From Erysipelatoclostridium sp. AM42-17 (GTDB lineage: Bacteria > Bacillota_I > Bacilli_A > Erysipelotrichales > Coprobacillaceae), in the NCBI RefSeq assembly GCF_003480255.1, contig NZ_QUIN01000013.1, positions 20,784 to 57,556 of the forward strand: a DNA stretch of 36,773 nucleotides, in the 5' to 3' direction. The translations under genes were made by a program, and so were the position numbers. Positions within the stretch are counted from its first letter, which is position 1. Each line of letters starts with the position of its first letter. Positions 21,786 through 32,000 of the stretch are shown here, one piece after another. Below the pieces are notes generated by a model. It saw nothing but the letters and a program-made list of their open reading frames with translations. It was not told the origin of the DNA and did no database searches.

Positions 21786-24428
21786 ATGAATATTAAAGAT
21801 CGATTAACAAGTTATGAGCCACTATTTCAACATTACTATGTTGAAGAAGTGATTGATAGTCATGATAATGAAACAATTATCAGAGTTAAAAAAGATGATT
21901 ATTTACAAAGTGTTGCATATGTAAAAATTATTTCGATATATGGTCATGATTTACCTGTTGAAGAATTAGAAAGCCAAGCTAAAGAAATGAAAGAATCTAT
22001 GTTAAATAGTGATCACTATGAAGATGATGAACAATATTTAATTGAAGATAATCAAGCAAACATTATAGGTATTGATTTATGTATTTTACTTGATCAAGAA
22101 AAATATGATGAAGAGATGTTTGAATCTCAAGATTTTTCACGATTATATGATATTGGATTATATTACTATGATAATCATGATTATATTAAAGCTTTAGAAT
22201 ATTTTAAGCAGGGTGAACTGGTTGATGATCCTGATTGTTTATGTATTATTGGCTATATGTATGAACGTGGTTTTGGATTGCCTCAAGATTTTCAATTAGC
22301 TGCTAAATATTATCGTAAGGCAACGGATTTAGGAAGTGCTGTAGCGAGTTGTAATTTAGCGTATTTTTATGAAACCGGTAGAGGTGTTGAACAAGATTAT
22401 AATGAAGCCTATCATTTCTATAGTTTAGGTTTACCGGTGAAGTTCCCTCGTTCCATTTACAATGTAGGTTATTGTTTAAAAAATGGTTATGGGGTAAAAA
22501 AAGACGAAAAAAAAGCCATTGAATATTTTGTGGAAGCAGCCCAAGTGGGGTATTTAGAAGCCATTTGTGCTTTAGGTGAGTGTTATGAATTTGGCGATGG
22601 TGTCAATCAAGATGATCATCAAGCTTTTATTTATTATGAACAAGCGAGTAATCAAGGACATATTGGTTGTCAATACCGCTTAGGAAGGTTTTATGAATTA
22701 GGACGAGGATGCAGACAAGACTTAAAAAAGGCTGTTTATTGGTATCAAGAAGCCAGCCTTGAAAATTATCCTCCAGCACTTACATCATTAGCGTTATGTT
22801 ACGACTATGGTCAAGGAGTAGACCAAGATATTGGAAAGGCAAGACACTTATATCAAGTTGCTGCTAGACAAGGATATCGTCATGGACAGTTTTGTTTAGG
22901 ATATTTTTATGAAAGACATGAAGAAATAAAATATTATGCATACCGTAGTAGTTATTGGTATAAACAAGCTTCAAAACAAAATGAAGTTCAAGCTATGATA
23001 GCTCTAGGTTATTTTTATGAGACTGGATTTGGTGTGAAGAAAAATCAAAACAAAGCCTTTCAGCTTTATCAAAAAGCCGCAGCTTTAAATTATGTCCCTG
23101 CGATGTGTAATGTTGCTTATTGTTATGAAACAGGAATAGGAACAGAAGTTGATATAAAACAAGCTATTCATTATTACCAACAAGCAGCGATTGAGGGGTA
23201 TCCTCGAGCTATGTGTAATTTAGCTTATTTATATGAATTTGGTATTGGTACAACCCAAGATAAAGAGACAGCATTAGCACTTTATCAAAAAGCTGCTACG
23301 CTACAATATCCTATAGGTCAATACCAATTAGCACTTGCTTATGAAGAAGGGGATCTGATTGAACAAGATTATCAACAGGCCTTGCATTATTATCAATTAG
23401 CTGGTAAAACTTATGCTCCAGCACTTTATCGTATGGGGATGATGCATAAAGATGGTAAAGGGGTAAGTCAAGATGATACAAAAGCTATGGATTATTTCTA
23501 TCAAGCGATTAAAATGGATCGTGAACCACGAGCTATGTATCAAATGGCATTATATGTTGAAAAAGGAATGACGTCTTTAAAGTCTCAAGAGATGATTTCT
23601 TACTTACAAGAATCAGCTAATAAAGAATATGCACCTGCTATGGTTTTATATGGAAATTATTTAGAACAAGGTAAATACTGTGATCCACAACCTGAAAAAG
23701 CATTTCCTTATTATCAAAAGGCAGCCAGTCAGGGCTACCCAGAAGGTGAATACTTTTTAGGTTTAGCATACGAACAGGGTCAAGTGATAAAACAAGATTA
23801 TAGTCAAGCTATGCAGTATTATAAATTAGCATCTAAAGACTATGCTCCGGCTTTAACACGTATTGGTATTATGTATAAAGAAGGGAAAGGCGAAGCAATA
23901 GACCATATAAAAGCCATGCATTATTTTCATGAAGCAATTGAAATGGATCATGAACCGGGTGCTTTATATCAATATGCTTTATGTATTGAAGAAGGATATA
24001 GTTATTTAGAAAAGAAAGAAATGATTCATTATTTACAACAAGCAGTTGAACAAAATTATATACCAGCCCATATTTTATATGGTCAGTGTTTGGAATATGG
24101 AAAATATGTAGAAAAAGATGTTCATGAAGCTTATTTTCATTATCTTACAGCATTACAAGCAGGGAGCCCAGATGGTTATTACCATGTAGGGAAAATGTTG
24201 TTTTATGGTATTTATCCTAGTTTAGATAAAAAACAAGCATTTGATCTTTTTAAAACAGCAATTTGTGGTGGACAGATTGAAGCATGTTTTATGCTTGGAT
24301 ATATGTATCATTATGGTGATGGTATTGAAAAAGATCTTGAACAAGCAAAATATTATTATACCCTTGCTATGCAAGGTGGAATACAAGAAGCTAAAGAAGA
24401 ATTAGATAAAATTGAGGTGGAAAAATGA
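21786..24428 (+). CDS. Sel1-repeat scaffold protein with kinase-N-lobe-like N-terminus
   Basis: An 880-residue cytoplasmic protein. Residues about 118-875 are some 20 Sel1-like repeats of 35-36 residues (pattern LGYxYExGxGVxxDxxKAxxYYQxAAxxGYxxA), which form a solenoid for protein-protein contacts. Four-repeat blocks at 511-653 and 654-796 are a tandem duplication. Residues about 17-104 are not Sel1: YYVEEVIDSHDNETIIRVKK, then AYVKIIS (Lys47) and NIIGIDLCILLDQ, which resemble in order the start, the ATP-lysine strand and the hinge of a Ser/Thr kinase N-lobe; no C-lobe follows. No signal peptide or membrane segment. ATG 21786 sits 7 bases after AAGGAGG. It shares ATGA with the aminopeptidase gene. 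Function is unknown; Sel1 proteins often act in signalling. Confidence 0.85.
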   Translation: MNIKDRLTSYEPLFQHYYVEEVIDSHDNETIIRVKKDDYLQSVAYVKIISIYGHDLPVEELESQAKEMKESMLNSDHYEDDEQYLIEDNQANIIGIDLCILLDQEKYDEEMFESQDFSRLYDIGLYYYDNHDYIKALEYFKQGELVDDPDCLCIIGYMYERGFGLPQDFQLAAKYYRKATDLGSAVASCNLAYFYETGRGVEQDYNEAYHFYSLGLPVKFPRSIYNVGYCLKNGYGVKKDEKKAIEYFVEAAQVGYLEAICALGECYEFGDGVNQDDHQAFIYYEQASNQGHIGCQYRLGRFYELGRGCRQDLKKAVYWYQEASLENYPPALTSLALCYDYGQGVDQDIGKARHLYQVAARQGYRHGQFCLGYFYERHEEIKYYAYRSSYWYKQASKQNEVQAMIALGYFYETGFGVKKNQNKAFQLYQKAAALNYVPAMCNVAYCYETGIGTEVDIKQAIHYYQQAAIEGYPRAMCNLAYLYEFGIGTTQDKETALALYQKAATLQYPIGQYQLALAYEEGDLIEQDYQQALHYYQLAGKTYAPALYRMGMMHKDGKGVSQDDTKAMDYFYQAIKMDREPRAMYQMALYVEKGMTSLKSQEMISYLQESANKEYAPAMVLYGNYLEQGKYCDPQPEKAFPYYQKAASQGYPEGEYFLGLAYEQGQVIKQDYSQAMQYYKLASKDYAPALTRIGIMYKEGKGEAIDHIKAMHYFHEAIEMDHEPGALYQYALCIEEGYSYLEKKEMIHYLQQAVEQNYIPAHILYGQCLEYGKYVEKDVHEAYFHYLTALQAGSPDGYYHVGKMLFYGIYPSLDKKQAFDLFKTAICGGQIEACFMLGYMYHYGDGIEKDLEQAKYYYTLAMQGGIQEAKEELDKIEVEK
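23316..23744 (+). repeat. First copy of a 143-codon block in the Sel1 gene
   Basis: Residues 511-653, starting GQYQLALAYEEGD. It contains four Sel1 units whose irregular third unit (short, KSQEMISYLQES) is mirrored in the second copy. Confidence 0.8.
23745..24173 (+). repeat. Second copy of the 143-codon block in the Sel1 gene
   Basis: Residues 654-796, starting GEYFLGLAYEQGQ. Same length and unit order as the first copy, including EKKEMIHYLQQA in the third unit. Confidence 0.8.
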
Positions 24429-25660
24429 GTTTTGAAGCAAAATTAAAACAATATGCAAAATTAATAGTAGAATCAGGATTAAATGTGCAAAAACAACAAA
24501 CTGTTGTCATTCAAGGATCTATTGAAAGTGCACCTTTAATCAAAGAAGTAACAAGACAAGCCTATCAAATAGGAGCTAAGGAAGTCGTTGTACACTTCCA
24601 TGATGATGAAATATCAAGAATGAAATATGATTATAATGATGTCTCATTTTTTGAAGATGTTCCACAATGGTTATCATCTTTTAAAAATGATTATGCTAAA
24701 CAAAATGCATGTTTCTTATATATTGAAGATAGTGATCCTGAAGTAATGAAAGGCATTGATCCTTTAAAGATTTCAACTTGGCAAAAAGCATGTCATCAAG
24801 CATTTAAACCTTATTATGAATTATCAGATAATATGACTAATGCTTGGTGTATTGTAGCAAGCAGTTCATTACGATGGGCAAATATTGTTTTTCCGGATAT
24901 GTCTGATCAAGAGGCTAAGGATGCTTTATGGAATGCTATTTTTAAGGCAGCTAAAATTGATGGGGTACATGATCCGGTTGAAATCTGGCAAGCACATCGT
25001 CAAAGTTTTGAAAAACGAGTTAATTATTTAAATAATTTAAATTTAACTTCTTTACATTATAAAAATAGTTTAGGTACTGATATTACAATAGGATTAAATC
25101 CGAATTATTTATTTGCTGGAGGGGGAAGTTATTTAAAAAATGGTGTTTATAATTTTCCTAATATTCCTACTGAAGAAATATTTACTTCACCCAATTATCA
25201 AGAAGCAGAAGGGATTGTTTATAGTTCAATGCCTTTAAATTATGGTGGAAACCTTATTGATGAATTCTACCTAAGATTTAAAGAAGGGCGTGTTATTGAT
25301 TTTGGAGCAAAAACGGGTTATGAATTATTAAGAAGTATTATTGAAACTGATGAAGGAAGTCATCATTTAGGAGAAATAGCTTTAATTCCTTATGATTCAC
25401 CTATCCATAATTTAGGAATTTTATTTTATAATACTTTATTTGATGAAAATGCTTCTTGTCACTTTGCTTTAGGAAAAGGATTTAGTGAATGTATTCAAGG
25501 TGGCAATGATAAAGATAAAGATGAACTTAAACAAATGGGGGTTAATGATTCTTTAACTCATGTTGATTTTATGTTAGGTACAAGTGATTTATCTATTGAA
25601 GGTACATGTCAAGATGGCTCTGTTGTAACAATCTTCAAAGATGGTCAATTTGTATTTTAG
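24425..25660 (+). CDS. M29-family aminopeptidase (AmpS/PepS type)
   Basis: Cytoplasmic metallo-aminopeptidase of the M29 (aminopeptidase T/S) family, 411 residues, the typical size. Landmarks: GLNVQKQQTVVIQGSIES near the start, YYELSDNMTNAWCIVASSS, NIPTEEIFTSPN with a ligand Glu, and ETDEGSHHLGEIALIPYDSPI with further ligands. Also LFDENASCHFALGKGFSECI, and NDSLTHVDFMLG with the last His/Asp. The ATG overlaps the stop of the Sel1 gene (ATGA) and GAGGTGG precedes it, so the two are translationally coupled. It acts on N-terminal residues of small peptides. The link to the Sel1 protein is positional only. Confidence 0.92.
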   Translation: MSFEAKLKQYAKLIVESGLNVQKQQTVVIQGSIESAPLIKEVTRQAYQIGAKEVVVHFHDDEISRMKYDYNDVSFFEDVPQWLSSFKNDYAKQNACFLYIEDSDPEVMKGIDPLKISTWQKACHQAFKPYYELSDNMTNAWCIVASSSLRWANIVFPDMSDQEAKDALWNAIFKAAKIDGVHDPVEIWQAHRQSFEKRVNYLNNLNLTSLHYKNSLGTDITIGLNPNYLFAGGGSYLKNGVYNFPNIPTEEIFTSPNYQEAEGIVYSSMPLNYGGNLIDEFYLRFKEGRVIDFGAKTGYELLRSIIETDEGSHHLGEIALIPYDSPIHNLGILFYNTLFDENASCHFALGKGFSECIQGGNDKDKDELKQMGVNDSLTHVDFMLGTSDLSIEGTCQDGSVVTIFKDGQFVF

Positions 25661-25683
25661 TAAAAACACTCAGTGATATGATA

Positions 25684-25710
25684 TTGACTTCATTAAGACA
25701 AATGTATAAT
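25684..25710 (+). promoter_or_regulatory. Possible prfC promoter
   Basis: TTGACT (25684-25689), a short 15-bp spacer, then TATAAT (25705-25710). The spacing is below optimum. Confidence 0.45.
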
Positions 25711-25732
25711 ATAAATGCCGAGGAGAATACAC

Positions 25733-27319
25733 ATGAGTGAGTTAAAACAACAAGTAGAAAAAAGAAGAACATTTGCAATTATTTCCCATCCGGATGCTGG
25801 GAAGACAACATTAACTGAAAAGTTTTTATTATATGGAGGAGCCATCCAACAAGCTGGTACTGTTAAAGGTAAAAAAAATAGTAAACACGCTACAAGTGAC
25901 TGGATGGAAATTGAAAAACAAAGAGGAATTTCTGTTACTTCATCAGTATTACAATTTAATTATCAAGGTTTCTGTATTAATATCTTAGATACCCCAGGAC
26001 ATCAAGATTTCTCAGAAGATACTTATCGTACTTTAATGGCTGCTGATTGTGCAGTGATGGTTATAGATGCTAGTAAAGGGGTCGAAGAACAAACACGAAA
26101 ATTATTTAAAGTATGTACGATGAGACATATTCCTATTTTTACTTTTATTAATAAGATGGATCGTGAAGCAAGAGATCCTTATCAACTAATGGAGGATATT
26201 GAACAAGAATTAGGAATTGAGACTTGTCCGGTAAACTGGCCAATTGGTTCAGGAAAACGTTTTGCTGGGGTTTATGAAAGAAATGATAAACAGGTGATTC
26301 GTTTTATTCCTGTTGATGGTGGAAAAAAAGAAGTAGATCCAGAAGTTTTAGATTATCATGATGAAAAGTTAAAAGAAATTCTTGAAGATGAATTATATGA
26401 CAAACTACAAGAAGATATAGAATTATTAGATATGGCAGGAAATGCTTTTGATTTAGATAAAGTAAGAGCCGGTCAATTATCGCCTGTGTGCTTTGGTTCA
26501 GCATTAACGAACTTTGGAATTGAACCATTCTTAAAACATTTCTTAGCGATGACTTTACCACCACAACCAAGAAAAGCACAGGATTTAGTCATTGATCCAT
26601 GTGATGAAAATTTCAGTGCTTTCGTATTTAAAATTCAAGCTAATATGAATTCTAGACATCGTGACCGTATGGCATTCTTTAGAATTTGTTCAGGTAAATT
26701 TGAAAAAGGAATGGAAGTCTATCATTATCAAGGAAAAAGAAAGATTAAACTAAACCAATCTAAACAATTGATGGCAGATGAACGTAGTGAAGTCACAGAA
26801 GCTTATGCAGGAGATGTTATCGGGGTCTTTGATCCAGGTATTTTCTCTATTGGTGATACAATTACTACAGGTAAAAAACATTTTGCTTTTGAAGGTATTC
26901 CTACCTTTGCTCCTGAACATTTCTCATTAATTAGAAATAAAGATACAATGAAAAGAAAACAATTTGTTAAAGGAGTTGAACAAATTGCTAAAGAAGGAGC
27001 TATTCAAATTTTTACTGAATTGGGTGGCGGAATGGAAGAAATCATTGTAGGTGTTGTTGGTGTTTTACAATTTGAAGTATTAGAACATCGTTTAAACACT
27101 GAATATAATGTAGAAATCATTAAATCACCATTACCATATCGTTATGTACGTTGGGTTAATCAAGGTGTTGATTTAAAATCATTAAATTTATCATCAGATA
27201 CACGTATTGTTCAAGATTTAAAAGGGCAACCATTATTGTTATTTACTAATGATTGGGGTGTTCGTTGGGCAAGTGATAAAAATAAAGATATTGAGTTATT
27301 AGAGTTCTCTAAAAATTAG
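25733..27319 (+). CDS. prfC: Peptide chain release factor 3
   Basis: Ribosome-associated GTPase that removes RF1/RF2 after termination. It has 528 residues, as in E. coli RF3. SHPDAGKTTLTEK is the P-loop (about 18-30), followed by KHATSDWMEIEKQRGISVTSS (switch I), DTPGHQDFSEDTYRTL (about 86-101) and FINKMDREARDP; a C-terminal RF3 domain follows (GGGMEEIIVGVVGVLQFEVLEHRL). This order and the SDWMEIEKQRGIS stretch separate RF3 from EF-G. ATG 25733 follows GAGGAGAATACAC. A strong terminator closes the gene. Confidence 0.96.
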   Translation: MSELKQQVEKRRTFAIISHPDAGKTTLTEKFLLYGGAIQQAGTVKGKKNSKHATSDWMEIEKQRGISVTSSVLQFNYQGFCINILDTPGHQDFSEDTYRTLMAADCAVMVIDASKGVEEQTRKLFKVCTMRHIPIFTFINKMDREARDPYQLMEDIEQELGIETCPVNWPIGSGKRFAGVYERNDKQVIRFIPVDGGKKEVDPEVLDYHDEKLKEILEDELYDKLQEDIELLDMAGNAFDLDKVRAGQLSPVCFGSALTNFGIEPFLKHFLAMTLPPQPRKAQDLVIDPCDENFSAFVFKIQANMNSRHRDRMAFFRICSGKFEKGMEVYHYQGKRKIKLNQSKQLMADERSEVTEAYAGDVIGVFDPGIFSIGDTITTGKKHFAFEGIPTFAPEHFSLIRNKDTMKRKQFVKGVEQIAKEGAIQIFTELGGGMEEIIVGVVGVLQFEVLEHRLNTEYNVEIIKSPLPYRYVRWVNQGVDLKSLNLSSDTRIVQDLKGQPLLLFTNDWGVRWASDKNKDIELLEFSKN

Positions 27320-27344
27320 TCAAGGTTTAACCTTGACTTTTTTT
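27318..27344 (+). terminator. Terminator of prfC
   Basis: AGTCAAGG, loop TTTAA, CCTTGACT, then six T. It includes the stop codon. Confidence 0.88.
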
Positions 27345-27434
27345 GTTTTTAAGGAAAGGATGAAGATCAGCATAAATTAAATGAAATACCATTGTATGCT
27401 ATGATAAATATGTTATAGAGGGAAAAGAGGGTAA

Positions 27435-28869
27435 ATGTAAAAAAAAAGAAAATATTTGTGTTTTGGGATTGTTATTGCCATGCTGTTTACTATTACGGGG
27501 TGTCAATCATCTAATAAAAGTGAATTAGATGCAAGTCATCCTACTCATATAACAGTGTGGCATTATTATAATGGGGGCACAGTTAGATAGTTTTAATCAT
27601 TTAGTTGATAAGTTTAATAATACAGTTGGAAAAGAAAAGGGTGTTGTTGTAGAAGCTTCAAGTCAAGGAACTGTTAATGATTTAGAAAATCATATTTTAG
27701 ATTCTATTCATGGTAAAGTTGGTGCTGAAAAGATGCCTAATATTTTTGCGGCTTATGCAGATACGGCTTATAAAGTGGATCAAATGGGCTATGTTCAAAA
27801 CTTGAATGCTTACTTTACTAAAGAAGAACGTAAGCAATACATTGATAGTTATATTGATGAAGGGGTATTTAAAGGTCAATTAAAGATATTCCCAGTTGCT
27901 AAATCAACTGAAGTTATTATGTTAAATAAAACAGATTGGGATAAGTTTAGCCAAGCATGTCATGTAAGTACAAGTACATTATCTACATACGAGGGACTTG
28001 TTAAAATAGCTAAACAATATTATGATTGGACAGATTCACTTACTCCTGAGGCAAATGATGGTAAAGCTTTATTTGACCGTGATGCTATGGCTAATTATTT
28101 TATTGTTGGTTTAAAACAACATGGTATTGATGTCTTTAGTGTTGATAAAAAGGGAAAAGTGAAATTAAATTTTGATAAAAAAGTTGTGCGTAAATTATGG
28201 GATAATTATTATGTTCCTTACATTAAAGGCTATTTTACATCATCAGGTAGATTCCGTAGTGATGATATTAAAACAGGAAATGTGCTTTGTTATATAGGGT
28301 CAAGTTCTTCAGCAACATATTTTCCTAAAACAGTCTATGATGATAATGAATCAAGTCATGATATTACCAGTACTGTTTTACCAGCACCAACTTTTAAGGG
28401 ACAAAAGAAAGTAGCTGTTCAACAAGGGGCAGGAATGGTTGTTACAAAAGCTAAAAAGAAAAAAATAGAAGCTTGCAAAGAATTTTTAAAATGGTTTACT
28501 CAAGATAAACAAAATATTGATTTTTCAATTTCTAGTGGTTATCTTCCAGTAACAAAAAGTGGTAATAAGATTAAAAAGGTGAGAAAATATACTTCTAAAA
28601 AAAATGCTGGTGATGTAGTAGAGGTAGCTGTAAAAACAGTTAATACTTCAAAAATGTATACATCAAAAGCTTTTAAAAATGGAACAAGTGCAAGAAAAGT
28701 TTTAGAGTATTCATTACAGGATAAAGCATCTGCAGATTGCCAAAATGTTGTTAAATATTTAGATGAAGGTATAGATTATCAAACTGTAATTGATATGTTT
28801 GATAATGATGAAAACTTTAACGATTGGTATAATGAAACATATCAAAAATTACAATCTTTAGTTAAATAA
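27435..28869 (+). pseudogene. Extracellular solute-binding lipoprotein, inactivated
   Basis: Remnant of an ABC-type sugar/oligosaccharide-binding lipoprotein (family 1 type), about 477 codons. The original start is ATG 27435 after GAGGGTAA; the next codon is TAA (probably from AAA), then KKRKYLCFGIVIAMLFTITGC, a lipoprotein signal peptide. After WHYYNG the frame shifts by one base in a five-G run (27573-27577); the frame then continues with AQLDSFNHLVDKFN and stays open to 28869. Removing one G restores WHYYNGAQLDSF. The rest has typical binding-protein features (FPVAKSTEVIMLNKTDWDKF, a late QQGAGMVVTKAKKKKIEACKEFLKWFT). The ATG at 27571 has no ribosome-binding site. No permease genes accompany it; it lies 12 bp before the GGDEF-EAL gene, so it probably served as its ligand-binding partner. 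Confidence 0.82.
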
Positions 28870-28881
28870 TCGAGATTATTT

Positions 28882-31815
28882 ATGAAAAAGACAATGAAGA
28901 AAAAGCGTATTTTAAAATATATACTTGTTCCGGTAGTTTTATTATTATTTTTAGAAGCAATAATATTTGGTGGAGTTATTATTAATGGTAGTGTTATTCA
29001 ACATTTAAAACAATATCCAAAAGAAATATTACATGGTCGTTTAATAAATCGGGAGTCTTATTTTGAAAATGAGATGATTAATAGCTGGACTCAGTTAGAT
29101 AAATTGGTGAATGGGATTAATCAAAAAGCAGATGAATTAACAGCTGATGGCAGTATAGATTTACAACATATTGATGAAAACAATCAACAATCAATGCAGT
29201 TTTTAAATAGTATTAGTGATGAAATGATAGATCAACTTAGATTATTAAAAACAACAGGTGTTTATGTTGCTTTTAATAATCAAGAAATAAAACAAAATAA
29301 GCAAAATAAACCTTGTTTATATATTCGAGATTTAGATCCTTTATCTAAATCGAGTGCGAATAATCAAGATTTATTCATTGTAAGGGGACCAAGAGAAACA
29401 GTTAAAAAGCTTAATATTTCTACTGATTCTTCTTGGAAACCGCAATTAGATGTATCTAAAAAAGATGATTTTATTTATAAACCGTTTCAAGAAGCTTTAC
29501 ATAATCAAAAGAACTATACTACAAAAGATTTAGGATATTGGAGTCGCAGTTATCAACTCAAAGATGATCGCCATCAATCTATTTCTTATTCCATTCCTTT
29601 AGTCAGTCATACAGGAATATTATATGGAGTAGTAGGGATAGAACTTACTCATGAATATTTAAGTAAATTATTACCAAATAACGATATTTCTGAGTATACA
29701 TCTAATTACTGTCTAGCTATAAAAAAATCAGGAAGTCAGAGTTATCAAAAAGTTTATTCAAGTTTAGATGGATTAAATAAAAATTTTGCTTTAAATAAAG
29801 ATAACAATGATTTTTATTTAAAAGATAGTTCACAAAAAACATATGCTACTTACACATCTATATCAACTTATAGTAGTAACACACCTTTTGAAAAAGATCA
29901 TTGGGTGCTAATGGTTTTTGTTGATAATCAAGATTTATTAAGTTTTGCTAATAGTATTCATGAATTATTAATTAAGGCTATATCTTTATTGTTAATTGTT
30001 GGAATTATCGGAAGTGTTATTATTGCTTATCGTCTTTCAAAACCAATTACAACATTATCTCAAGATTTAATGAATAATAAAAAGAATAAACATTTATCAC
30101 AAACTGGTATTAGTGAAATTGATCAGTTGGTTGACACAATTCAAGAGATGAATGAAAATGTGGCTGAATATGCACAACGTTTTAATAAAGTTATTGAGTT
30201 ATCTAGAATTAAATTAGGAATATTTGAAATTGATGATAATAAAAATATTTTCTTTTTAAGTGATAATTTTATGAGTATGATAGGTCAAGGTACAAAGAAG
30301 GTAGAAGATGTCGATACTTTTAAAAGTATTATGAACGATTTAAATAGATATCTTGTAAGAAAAGAAAATAAAAAATATATTTATGAGATACCTAATAATA
30401 AAAAGCATATCTATATTGAACTTAATGAAAATGAGATTGAAAATGGACATGTTATGGGTCTCATTGAAGATATTACTGAACGTACTTTAGAAAAGAAATA
30501 TATTGAATTTGAAAGAGATCATGATTATTTAACGGGATTATATAATCGTAGGGCATTTAATTATCATATAGAGCAATTATTCCAAAATCATAGTCAAATG
30601 AAAAATGCAGCCTTTATTATGATTGATTTAGATAACTTAAAGTTATTAAATGATCAATTTGGTCACAATAGTGGAGATCAATATCTTTTAAAAGTATCAA
30701 AAGTTCTTGCAAAATTTAATGATCAACATACTTTTGTTTCAAGGATGGCAGGAGATGAGTTTAATATGTTTATGTATGGCTATGATGACGAAGCAGAAAT
30801 TGAAAAAAGAATTGAAGAAATAAAGAATAGTTTATTTATTTCATTTATATTGTTAGAAAATAATGAAAAGTTTTATGTACGTGCTTCTGCAGGCGTATCA
30901 TGGTATCCTCGTGATAGCCAATCTCTTGAACAATTACGTAGTTATGCTGATTATGCAATGTATAAAATTAAAAAATCAACAAAATGTGGATTCGCTAATT
31001 TTGATTTGCAAAGTTATAAAACAGATGAATATAAACAACGCAAGGTTGATGAATTAGCAATGATTATTGATAGAAAACAAGTTATGTATTATTATCAACC
31101 AATTGTAAGAGTAAGTGATGGGCATATTATTGGTTATGAAGCGCTTATGAGGTCAATGACGCCAACTCTTAATAATCCTGAAGAAATCTTATCATTAGCT
31201 AATCAATTAAATTGTTTAGATAAAATTGAAGTATTGACAATGTTTCATGCAATGAAAGATTTTATTGAAAATATAAAACAAGGCTATATTGCATCTGATA
31301 GTTTAGTGTTTATTAATTCTATTCCATCTCAAATCATGTCAAAAAAACAATTAGATGAATTTGAAGAATAATATCAAGACTATTTATCTCATATTGTTGT
31401 AGAAGTGACAGAAAATGAACAAATAAATCAAGAGTTTCAAACCACTAAGATAAGTTATCTTAATAAATGGCATGGATAAGTAGCTATTGACGATTATGGA
31501 ACAGGCTATAATAGTGGAAAAGTATTACTTAATCTTAAGTCTCATTATCTAAAGATAGATAAAGAAATTGTAAGACAAATATATTTGGATGAAAGTAAAC
31601 AAAAGATGGTTCAAAGCATTGTTACTTATGGACATCAACAAAATATTCAAATTATAGCAGAAGGTGTCGAAACCCTTGAAGAAATGAAAACCTTGGTGGA
31701 ATTAGATGTGGATTTATTACAAGGATATTTATTGGGTAAACCACAAAAATCACCAGCTAGAATAAGTGATGATGTGTTGTCTCAATTATTATCTTTAAAA
31801 AGTGACAAAAAATAA
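28882..31815 (+). pseudogene. Membrane GGDEF-EAL protein, interrupted by two ochre codons
   Basis: Would be a 977-residue c-di-GMP enzyme. Order: an N-terminal membrane helix (about 10-34), a large extracytoplasmic dCache-like sensor (about 40-355), and a second helix (about 361-383). Then come a HAMP-like linker (YRLSKPITTLSQDL), a PAS-like segment, GGDEF (AGDEF at 623-627, DYLTGLYNRRAF before it) and EAL (YEALMRS, Glu753). TAA codons at 31369-31371 (codon 830) and 31477-31479 (codon 866) split the EAL domain; the frame is otherwise unbroken. Later EAL residues are all kept: VVEVTENE, AIDDYGTGYNS, YLKIDKE, AEGVETLEE, LLQGYLLGKP. Ancestral codons were probably AAA or GAA and CAA. The truncated product of 829 residues would still include the GGDEF domain. 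It follows the broken binding-protein gene. Confidence 0.85.
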
Positions 31816-31835
31816 AACAAATGAATAATTTAAAG

Positions 31836-31867
31836 AAAGAAGTCTCTGTAAATAGAGACTTCTTTTT
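31836..31867 (+). terminator. Terminator of the binding-protein/GGDEF-EAL locus
   Basis: AAAGAAGTCTCT, loop GTAAAT, AGAGACTTCTTT (12-bp stem), then TT. Still intact although the genes before it are broken. Confidence 0.88.
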
Positions 31868-31868
31868 G

Positions 31869-31901
31869 CATTTCGCACCCTAAAAACGACATTTCACACC
31901 C
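31869..31901 (+). promoter_or_regulatory. Direct-repeat operator candidate upstream of the surface protein gene
   Basis: CATTTCGCACCC (31869-31880) and CATTTCACACCC (31890-31901), 11 of 12 bases identical, with a 21-bp period (two helix turns). A TATGAT (31917-31922) lies 16 bp downstream and lacks a -35. This geometry is that of LytTR-type response-regulator sites; the assignment is inference. Confidence 0.55.
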
Positions 31902-32000
31902 ATTACAAAAAATAAGTATGATAGATAGTAAAATAAGAGTGTAATCAGTTTTATGTTTATCAAATAACTTAACTATAGAGAAAAGAAGAGGGAAAGGGAA

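Noticed and set aside
27571..28869. Intact cytoplasmic binding protein starting at ATG 27571
   Set aside because: No ribosome-binding site. A lipoprotein signal peptide lies upstream in another frame, and removing one G joins the two perfectly.
30863..31057. Small plus-strand open frame inside the GGDEF region
   Set aside because: It is an alternative frame of the conserved GGDEF coding sequence.
31585..31815. Separate small EAL gene
   Set aside because: In frame with the upstream EAL part, no ribosome-binding site, and it carries only the last third of the domain; it is the tail of the interrupted gene.
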